DNA of 64,000 nucleotides from Glandiceps talaboti (Eukaryota; Hemichordata; Enteropneusta; Spengelidae): NCBI RefSeq assembly GCF_964340395.1, contig NC_135554.1, positions 17,385,592 to 17,449,591 of the forward strand, read 5' to 3'. Shown piece by piece: positions 58,303 to 64,000 of this stretch (position 1 is its first letter; each line of letters starts with the position of its first letter). The notes under the pieces were generated by a model. It saw only the letters and a program-made list of their open reading frames with translations, ran no database searches and was not told where the DNA came from. The position numbers and the translations under genes were made by a program.

Positions 58303-61300
58303 CCCATCCTAATGAATTAGTTTCATTAATTTCAACAATTGTGTATTGTTGACAAGGAAGCACATATGCGCTCCCATTGGTTAAATATAAACACATAACT
58401 GCGCCTATGGTTGATAATATCTACAGGCAGATATGATCTGACCCTCTACTTTGCAAAAATACGTCTGACCCATCACATTTTTGTACTGGTCTGTACTTAA
58501 TACGCAATCAATAATGGAACAATAATGGTGGCAACATGCAAAACTAAGCAAAAAAAAAACCCAGCTGTCCGCTATCGTATAATGTGTGTTAAAAAGTTAT
58601 TTTCTTCATTTTGGCTTTCAGAATGATCAGGAGCATAATAAATGGGTAATTAAAATCATATAAATAGCATAGCTGTGGGATATATTTATGCATCTGTAAT
58701 GTACTCAATTCTGTAAACAATATACTAGTACACACCTCTCTTGTCCACATCTGCAGCTTGTGCTGCTGTGAAAAGTGAGATATTGACAAAAGTTCAAAGT
58801 TAGACATGAATGCATTCACTTCATCTATTTTCGTCTAGTCATTGTACATACACTTATATCATATATCGAATTTATTTTCTTATTCTCCGAACGTAAATTG
58901 GATCACATTCAAACAATAATATCAATGTAAGACGACTATGAAAATACTCTTATGAATCATTGATGAAATTTGATTTGTCTCGAGTAATGAATCCTCCAGC
59001 ATATATTCACATACATTTGTTTGTCTTCGGGCTAAAGTTTAAAATGAGAACAAATATTGCTTGAGTTTTCATAAAATTTTCTCTACATTGGTTTGTTTTT
59101 CCTAGCTCCAAATACGATCATGTCACTACATCTCGTGGTCCTTACATTGACATGTTAAATATGAAATTATTGTTGAGAAAAAGTAATACAACTATCTTTG
59201 ATTGCGGTCACTTACCGTCTTTCTTCTCAACCCAAAATACTGCAACAATAGAACAACAAAAATACTTCCATCAAATATGTCAGGTAAGAGGTAAGTGTAT
59301 GTATGTATGTATGTATGTATGTATGTATGTATGTATGTATGTATGTATGTGTGTATGTATGTATGTATGTATGTATGTATGTATGTATGTATGTATGTAT
59401 GTATGCATGCATGCATGCATGCATGCATGTATGCATGTATGTATGTATGTATGTATGTATGTATGTATGTATGTATGTATGCATGTATGCATGTATGCAT
59501 GTATGTATGCATGTATGTATGTATGTATGTATGTATGTATGTATGTATGTATGTATGTATGTATGCATGCCTAGGTGTATCCACCAAGCTGCCATGGAAA
59601 TGTTGGGCAGTATTGACCTTTTTGATAATAACCACTACTTTTGAAAACATAACCTTAGCTATAGAGGTGTTTATTTCAGACAACAGGCCATAGATCTCGA
59701 GTTGTTATTTTCAGGTTACTGTAGACTCTACGGTAAATGTAAGTCTTACAGTCAAGCGTCAAGAGAGGTTGATAGGATCAAAACTAAATGAGGCACATGT
59801 ATAAGAACTGGCGTTGATTTTAAAGGTAACCGAGATATGTGTTCTTTTATCAGATAGCAAAGCACTGGAACTATGTGTGGCAATTCTCTACTTACAGTCA
59901 ACCCTACCTCTGATGTCATATATGATGAATTAGATGAATAGGAGAGTTGATAGGATCGAAACTGAACGAACCGTTGCACTATTTGTGAACTGTACAAGAC
60001 AATAGGTCATGATTCAAGATCACAGACATGAGATACAGAACTTAACGATTTCTATAGGGGTCACCCATGAATGACGAAACATTCTTAAATGCCAGAATCC
60101 ACATCAGCGTGATTATAACCAATTCTAGATTGTTACATTGATCATTATTACATTATATATCATTGTAAGATCTTGTAATGATCTTGTTTCGACTTATAAA
60201 TAGTCCGCAATAGAAGTTCTTACCTCTCTTGTCATTTTGGATTTCTGCAAAGAAGATATGGAAAACAGTGTTAGATAATATATTACATGCCTTTGATACT
60301 TGCATTATCTTATATTACTTGCATCATTACCATTTTTGACGTGATGCGATAAGATATATTAGCAGTGAAGTAGGGTTCGTTATTGTGGAAAGTATTCACT
60401 TTGAAATATTTACAAATTTGTTGACGAGGTCTTACATAACACTACACAGCTGTCATTGGCAGCATTTCTAGGTAGTCTTCCTTTATTGCCTACCATTATC
60501 ATATAGCAAAGTCTTTATTTTTCGAAAAAGGTTTCCACGTAATGGTAATTATCGAAAAAGTCCAACGGTAAAGAATTAATCTCGCCTATTGAGATGTTGC
60601 TATTCATTCAACTATTTGATGTAGGTGATACATGTATACAATAACATATCTGTTGAACAATTATTTTTGTAACTAGAATTTCTCGAAAGTCACTATTAAA
60701 TAAAAATACAAAACCAAGCATGAACCCTAGTGTTTATCATATGTAATCAGTTTAATTGTTCCCTCTGTCAACATCAGCATGGCCAATGCACCTTTTTTGA
60801 ATAAGGTGTGTAATTAGGTACTATCCCCAATATTTGCCTTCGTTCAGCCAAGGAAAATACGAGTGACCTAAGGTGCCCTTGTTACTACGAGTCGCTAGAC
60901 GACTAGTGACAACCCTTACGTCATGAATATTTTCCGGCTAAATGAAGAAAAATATTGGGGAATAATTCTAATCATACCATCTCCAGTAATATTTTAAAAA
61001 ATCGGGGAAAGTAATGGTAAAATAAAACAAAACAAAACAAAACAACACAACACAACACAACAACAAAACAACAACACAAACAACACAAACAACAAAACAA
61101 AAAACAAAAACAACAACATATGAGCAAATACTGTCGATACATAACACTGCATTGCTAACGTTTTCTTCAGCACAGTACGACAGAGGGGCAAAACTACTAT
61201 TTTTGTTTTGTGTTGTACTATATTATTCACGAGTCTGACAGAAAGGAATCAAATTCGAAATACCATTTGTCCTGGGGCGAAAAGATTGAAATTGAAAGAC

Positions 61301-62399
61301 CGTAAAGCAGTAAAGACGGTGGACTGCATAGATAGATTTAGAGCAACCCGGAGTCTTTGATCTGATTAACTTAAAAGTTATTAATGAGACAAAGTACCTA
61401 GTACTCTTAAAACTATGGAATTTGTGGCAGTCCCTTGCGAAAGAGAAACGAAACTAAGGTGGATAAACTCCTTTAAACAAACTTTGGCGAACCTGTTTCC
61501 ATGGTAACAGAACACTATAATAATGACTGTACATCGGACGACTTTCGCAAATGTAAGAATTATTGATTTAAAATGTATCCAAAATGCAGTCATGTTTAAC
61601 CGAAACAGATTTGGATTGAAAAATATGTGTTCACATCTCGTCCAAAAATGCATTGTAATTTTGATATTTTGATTTTGGGACACAACGCTTTGGTATTTAG
61701 GTTTGTAAACAGATCAATCATTCCATAGCTCCAATGGATAGGATGATTAGTTTGAAACGTGACTATAGTGTCAATTCATAACGTCATATAGTTATTTATA
61801 ACCACATGCAATTGTCAGTGACAACGAATCCTCTCCATCGTTAAACTCACTGATTCTGCATTTTTGATGTCTACCCAAAATACTATCAAAAAAGAGAAAC
61901 CAGGCGATTTGTGAATCGATTATTGGTAATACAGCAGGGAGTCATAAATATTTCCATGTTTTAGTATATTATTGTTTATCAGAGCTAACAACTTAATAAG
62001 TCTTTATGTTCCATTGGCATAGTTTCTCTGGAGAGATTCTATGTTTTGCGTAGTTTTATTCCAAATCCTTAAGTCAAACCTCTGGGCACAAAATGGTTGT
62101 ATCTCAGATAATCTCCAGAGCCTCTCATTTTCCAAATTATTTTCCTCGTTATATCGCATATCGTTGGTAAATAATTTAGCTAGAATGTCAAGCGTTGTCG
62201 AATATCGTAAAGGGTTTGTATTTACAACAGTGCAATTGAAAGCGCTGAAAGGAATGGTTTCAAGTATGTATGTTCTATATGATTCGTAGTGAATTATTTG
62301 GTTCACTTATACCCCTAAGCTGCTCATAAGGATGTAACAAAATATCGTGTAGGTTTTAAGCTGACAGCTTTGCAGAGCCCATCTAACATGCGTCAAGCC

Positions 62400-62484
<85 letters not shown>

Positions 62485-62499
62485 GTGTGTGTGACAAAA

Positions 62500-62563
<64 letters not shown>

Positions 62564-63809
62564 ATCTGTGTGTGTGTATGTATATATACCACAATATTAT
62601 GTTGTGTGTTGCGTGTGTATGTGTGTATGTATGTATGTATGTATGTATGTATGTATGTATGTATGTATGTATGTATGTATGTATGTATGTTTGTGCGAGT
62701 GTGTATCATGTAAACTGACATATTTCTTTATTGAATGTAAATTACAGAGTATCAATAATATTTGACCGACTACAAAAGTGTATTTCATTTAATCGAGATA
62801 ATAATTACATAAAGATTGTCACCCTTTTCCTAGGTTCATTACTTAAAGGTTAATATAGGCAATCGTTGAAGACTTTTTTATATGAACTGTAAGTGTTCAC
62901 TGCCGATCATTACAATCTATCTGTAAGCCCTGCACGTAGTTGGAAGCATTACGAGTAGAATTACAGTAGAATTGGGCGGTTTAGGATGGCCGCTATATTG
63001 ATGACACTACGAACGTTTTAATGAAATCCCATAATCTTATAAAGAAAGTGATAATGCTACACGCGGGAAATAGGCAAAACGTGGAGGAATGTTTTAGTAT
63101 TCAAACTGTTTATTCTACTTGAGTTACGTATGAACAGGGAACTAATACTTGGGAGGTTGATTTGTGTCAATCTCTCTAGATTCATATCCCTGGTAGGAAT
63201 TAGAACAGCGAAAATGTTCAACATAATGTACATGGCGACTACAGAATTAATTTGTTGAATTAGTTTTGAACCTTTCTAGTAACAAAAGTACTACTTTAAT
63301 GAAATCGTTGCCATATATAGACTTCACTGTCTATTGAATACGGACTGTAAATTAAACAAACAATACGTTAGATCCACTTAGAGGAAGCACAGGGTACTTG
63401 ATAATGGTTTTCACATTTTAAGGAAATCCCGGTTGTGAACAAGATTTTATTTCACATCTGCATGTAATGGTGTATTTCTGTGGTCTTTGTAGCGAGTGTC
63501 AAACTGCATAGAAAATTGACAGAGTGTGTTTAATCATCCCACAGCTTGCAGTTGTGAGAATCTAGGTACTTCATTTATAACTGCAGTCTGACCATCGGGT
63601 TGATCCAACTTGAATTACAGACTGTTACACCGAAATAAAACTCCAACTTATACAGAATGTTCCAAGAAAAGTCGTGTCGTTTAAATGTTACATTTAAAGT
63701 TAGTGCGTAAATATAAGGTATAAGTATATCCGAGTATGTCACGACTTACCTCTCTTTGAAGCGTCTCGTTTGTCAGTGTCTCTTTCTTGCCTTGTGGGTG
63801 CCGCATGAA
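47317..63809 (-). CDS. Micro-exon gene for a repeat multi-peptide precursor with Cys-rich C-terminus (3' part)
   Basis: This is the span of a split minus-strand gene; the coding parts are the exons listed separately (17 in-frame internal exons plus a terminal exon, 695 coding nt over 16.5 kb). Internal exons alternate between type A (VFWVEKKDA plus tail) and type B (acidic stretch ending KR). Every internal exon except the aberrant 61851-61882 copy is divisible by three, starts with two bases of a split codon, ends with one base (always G), and is bounded by AG and GT. Joining gives peptides of 14-18 residues separated by Lys-Arg, the classic prohormone-convertase site, then a linker and an eight-cysteine C-terminal domain. 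The repeats vary mostly at synonymous positions. Inferred role: secreted precursor processed in the secretory pathway into several related peptides (neuropeptide, pheromone, antimicrobial or venom-like). I do not recognise the family. The 5' end and signal peptide are outside the window. Confidence 0.85.
47989..48036 (-). CDS. Linker micro-exon, DALYES...ELIL (48 nt)
   Basis: Acceptor TTTCTGTTTTAG, donor G|GTAAAT. Phase 1 at both ends like the others. It starts AD, like several B exons, but lacks KR and runs on as [15 protein letters not shown]. It links the last VFWV repeat to the cysteine-rich domain. Confidence 0.72.
49305..49337 (-). CDS. Last type A micro-exon, [11 protein letters not shown] (33 nt)
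   Basis: Acceptor CCTTTTGCAG, donor G|GTACGA. A second GT (GTAAGA) 13 nt further would break phase with the next exon, so the first is preferred. No KR follows, so this repeat stays attached to the linker and Cys-rich domain unless cut elsewhere. Confidence 0.8.
49851..49868 (-). CDS. Type B micro-exon, ADKDKR (18 nt)
   Basis: Acceptor CTCAATGCAAAG (a weaker AAG), donor G|GTGAGA. Reads (A)DKDKR. It is the last KR site before the C-terminal part. Confidence 0.78.
50060..50367. repeat. Tetramer mosaic (TTCG)(GCAT)(ACCT)(CATC)(CATA)
   Basis: Blocks of related tetramers in the intron between exons 50619 and 49868. Confidence 0.97.
50619..50648 (-). CDS. Type A micro-exon, [10 protein letters not shown] (30 nt)
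   Basis: Acceptor TTATTTTGTAG, donor G|GTAGAG. Core plus A. Joined to 49851-49868 it gives [14 protein letters not shown] before KR. Confidence 0.83.
51000..51017 (-). CDS. Type B micro-exon, ADDQKR (18 nt)
   Basis: Acceptor CCGTTTTGCAG, donor G|GTACGT. Reads (A)DDQKR. The residue before KR is Gln here, where the other type B exons have Asp. Confidence 0.8.
51449..51478 (-). CDS. Type A micro-exon, [10 protein letters not shown] (30 nt)
   Basis: Acceptor CCTTTGATTTAG, donor G|GTAGGT. Core plus K. With the next B exon it gives [14 protein letters not shown] before KR. Confidence 0.83.
51584..51720. repeat. Two-copy intronic duplication
   Basis: TTACAGGATGAGCATGCACT...TTGGATTAGAC recurs about 74 bp later with substitutions, through CAGTGATACTG. 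In the intron between exons 52057 and 51478. Confidence 0.75.
52057..52074 (-). CDS. Type B micro-exon, AGNDKR (18 nt)
   Basis: Acceptor CCTTTGCTAG, donor G|GTAAGC. Reads (A)GNDKR. It follows another B exon because I find no A exon between 52075 and 53479, so by linear splicing it would release only the tetrapeptide AGND between two KR sites. Confidence 0.75.
53480..53497 (-). CDS. Type B micro-exon, EGKDKR, NAGNAG acceptor (18 or 21 nt)
   Basis: Donor G|GTGAGC. The acceptor reads ATCAGCAG, a tandem NAGNAG. The distal AG gives 18 nt and EGKDKR; the proximal AG extends the exon to 53500 (21 nt) and gives AEGKDKR. Both keep frame. Confidence 0.78.
54153..54188 (-). CDS. Type A micro-exon, [12 protein letters not shown] (36 nt)
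   Basis: Acceptor TTACTTTGCAG, donor G|GTAAAG. The only in-frame A exon with a change in the core: RK replaces KK, still dibasic. Valine is GTG and alanine GCG here, unlike the other copies. Confidence 0.82.
54892..54909 (-). CDS. Type B micro-exon, DNKDKR (18 nt)
   Basis: Acceptor TCTCTATGCAG, donor G|GTGAGT. Reads (D)NKDKR. Arg is CGA here and AGA in other B exons, a silent change at the cleavage site. Confidence 0.8.
55175..55560. repeat. Inverted pair of a dispersed repeat in an intron
   Basis: About 55175-55290 (AAGTTACCGTTCACCGG, TTTGATACAACCAC) is matched in reverse by about 55440-55560 (GTGGTTGTATCAAAGAGAAC, GGTGAACCGTAACTTG). A third partial relative is at about 57558-57610 (GTATCAAACTGTGAAAC, ATTGAAACGGGCTGTA). 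This may be a decayed foldback element. Confidence 0.6.
55748..55783 (-). CDS. Type A micro-exon, [12 protein letters not shown] (36 nt)
   Basis: Acceptor CATATTACAG, donor G|GTAATG. Core VFWVEKKDA plus GSS. Joined to 54892-54909 it gives [16 protein letters not shown] before KR. Confidence 0.82.
55832..56012. repeat. (CA)n then (CATA)n
   Basis: In the intron just upstream (minus sense) of exon 55748-55783. Confidence 0.97.
56541..56555 (-). CDS. Type B micro-exon, EADKR (15 nt)
   Basis: Only 15 nt, the shortest exon in the gene. Acceptor CCGACTATCGCAG, donor G|GTGAGT. Reads (E)ADKR in phase 1. Its place between two A exons and its shared phase and KR end support it despite its size. Confidence 0.75.
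56738..57029. repeat. (GATT)/(GATC)/(CAAT)n/(CAAC)n/(CAAT)n
   Basis: A GATT and GATC stretch, then about 90 bp CAAT, 90 bp CAAC and 85 bp CAAT, ending TTGATGAAATG. Intronic. Confidence 0.97.
57240..57467. mobile_element. Palindromic MITE-like element in an intron, about 228 bp
   Basis: Ends are inverted repeats AAAACACCCCTAATCTTATA and complement. Inner blocks ATTACACGAGTTCGTTTT and CTGGGAGATTATCAC are also inverted-repeated, with a central loop of roughly 65 bp. TTAG flanks both sides, but the duplication is uncertain. It lies in the intron between exons 57989-58033 and 56541-56555. Confidence 0.8.
57989..58033 (-). CDS. Type A micro-exon, [15 protein letters not shown] (45 nt)
   Basis: The longest A exon. 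Acceptor TCTCTTAACAG, donor G|GTAGGA. The core is followed by a unique GLHGDF tail. Joined to the next B exon it gives an 18-residue peptide before KR. Confidence 0.82.
58222..58303. repeat. (GTCT)n microsatellite
   Basis: Pure array of about 20 units, intronic. Confidence 0.97.
58736..58765 (-). CDS. Type B micro-exon, [16 protein letters not shown] acceptor (30 or 27 nt)
   Basis: Donor G|GTGTGT. The acceptor region reads CACAGCAG, a tandem NAGNAG. Using the first AG gives 30 nt (58736-58765); using the second gives 27 nt (58736-58762). The two versions differ by one alanine. With the preceding exon it gives [16 protein letters not shown] followed by KR. Confidence 0.8.
59216..59239 (-). 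CDS. Type A micro-exon, VFWVEKKD (24 nt)
   Basis: The shortest A exon. Acceptor CTATTGTTGCAG, donor G|GTAAGT. It encodes only the conserved core VFWVEKKD; the A that normally follows is made at the junction with the next B exon (G+CA). Codons GTT, GAG, AAG, AAA, GAC differ silently from several other copies. Confidence 0.82.
59297..59570. repeat. (GTAT)n with GCAT blocks
   Basis: Begins about 55 bp upstream (minus sense) of exon 59216-59239, so it sits close to that exon's acceptor. Confidence 0.97.
60224..60244 (-). CDS. Type B micro-exon, EIQNDKR (21 nt)
   Basis: Acceptor CTTCTTTGCAG and donor G|GTAAGA. Reads (E)IQNDKR in phase 1, with the split first codon completed by the G that ends the preceding exon. 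It supplies the Lys-Arg cleavage site just before the first intact VFWV peptide. Confidence 0.8.
60825..61014. mobile_element. MITE-like repeat copy 2, inverse orientation
   Basis: Carries CCCCAATATTT and AAATATTGGGG ends at 60825-60955, plus a right flank whose complement matches the left flank of the 14748 copy (ATTACTTTCCCCG, ATTACTGG). It lies between exons 61851 and 60244 of the micro-exon gene. Confidence 0.75.
61020..61117. repeat. (AAAAC)/(CAACA) A/C-rich array
   Basis: Pentamer array degrading to AACA units, adjoining MITE-like copy 2. Confidence 0.9.
61851..61882 (-). pseudogene. Degenerate type A exon, frame-breaking (32 nt)
   Basis: After acceptor TTTTTTGATAG it reads [11 protein letters not shown], clearly a diverged relative of VFWVEKKDA. 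The only good donor, CA|GTGAGT, leaves an exon of 32 nt, so it ends in phase 0 rather than phase 1 and inclusion would shift all following exons. Skipping it joins 63750-63809 to 60224-60244 in frame. Reading through the donor meets a TGA soon after. I see it as a decayed or skipped copy. A compensating exon that I missed is the alternative. Confidence 0.6.
62402..62690. repeat. (GT)n/(TA)n/(GTAT)n compound
   Basis: TA arrays separated by CTGTGTGTGTGAC and then GTAT. In the intron between exons 63750 and 61882. Confidence 0.97.
63750..63809 (-). CDS. Precursor exon, leader-side spacer with two KR sites (60 nt)
   Basis: The most 5' exon visible. The acceptor is a pyrimidine-rich CTTTTCTTGCAG and the donor is G|GTAAGT. 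In phase 1 it reads [19 protein letters not shown] after the split first codon, so it has two Lys-Arg sites three residues apart (DAS between them). It has no VFWV motif and is probably the propeptide segment before the first repeated peptide. An exon with signal peptide should lie beyond 64000. Confidence 0.75.
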
Positions 63810-64000
63810 CTGCAAGAAAAGAAAAGAAAACTCTTCAGATAAACTGAATGACCTGGCTACCCACACAAAAGTCGAGTAAGTCGTTATGTTCATGATAAAT
63901 ATATGCTGAGGGCTGCTCACAAACCTTTGCAACGTTTACCCCAAAGATGTACTCTTTTACGAAAATACTAGGATCTTGACAGACACACAGGCGTTCACTT

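Noticed and set aside
61390-61420. A 15-nt micro-exon candidate reading VLRVL between 61851 and 60244
   Set aside because: Splice motifs are present but it matches neither exon type, and its length (divisible by three) cannot repair the 32-nt exon.
62004-62306. 100-codon minus frame and 82-codon plus frame
   Set aside because: No domain or splice sites consistent with the micro-exon gene; probably chance or an old element.
63939-63968. A further A-like exon (acceptor CCTAG, then TATTTTCG..., donor GTAAAC)
   Set aside because: In the conserved phase it meets TAA after two codons and lacks WVEKK. At most a decayed copy.

Overview
This is AT-rich metazoan genomic DNA of which only a small fraction is coding. 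Short exons lie far apart between long introns with GT/AG boundaries. Roughly 7 kb is simple-sequence repeat: (TA)n, (GTAT)n/(CATA)n, (GT)n, (GACA)n, (GATA)n, (CAAT)n/(CAAC)n, (GA)n, (GAT)n and (GTA)n. The rest holds scattered MITE-like elements and small tandem repeats. No rRNA, tRNA, CRISPR array or bacterial operon is visible. The look is that of a marine invertebrate, possibly lophotrochozoan such as a mollusc, but I cannot fix the phylum. Nearly all long open frames here are read-throughs of microsatellites ([30 protein letters not shown]) and are not genes.

Positions 1-47.3 kb are mainly intergenic or intronic. They contain many microsatellites, a modular TA-flanked repeat family (about 2.0, 4.1-4.4, 13.9-14.1 and 24.4-24.5 kb) that includes a perfect 182-bp spacer-less palindrome, a hAT-like MITE with an 8-bp target duplication at 45.5 kb, two retroposon-like 3' tails and a few minisatellites. 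Three weak isolated exon candidates (159-297, 7211-7403, 22020-22184) are listed at low to moderate confidence.

Positions 47.3-63.8 kb hold the one convincing gene, on the minus strand. It is a micro-exon gene whose exons alternate between two types. Type A (24-45 nt) encodes VFWVEKKDA plus a short variable tail. Type B (15-30 nt) encodes a short acidic stretch ending in KR. All 17 in-frame internal exons are divisible by three and share the same phase (phase 1 at both ends), and all have GT/AG sites. Splicing A to B in order gives a precursor in which related 14-18 residue peptides are separated by Lys-Arg, as in prohormone or other multi-peptide precursors. It ends in a C-terminal exon with eight cysteines in four CX3C pairs and an acidic tail. 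The N-terminus, with the expected signal peptide, lies beyond the right edge of the window. I recognise no known family. One A copy has decayed into a frame-breaking 32-nt exon, one A copy is missing, and two B exons have NAGNAG acceptors. The architecture would allow cassette splicing of the peptide set without frame damage.
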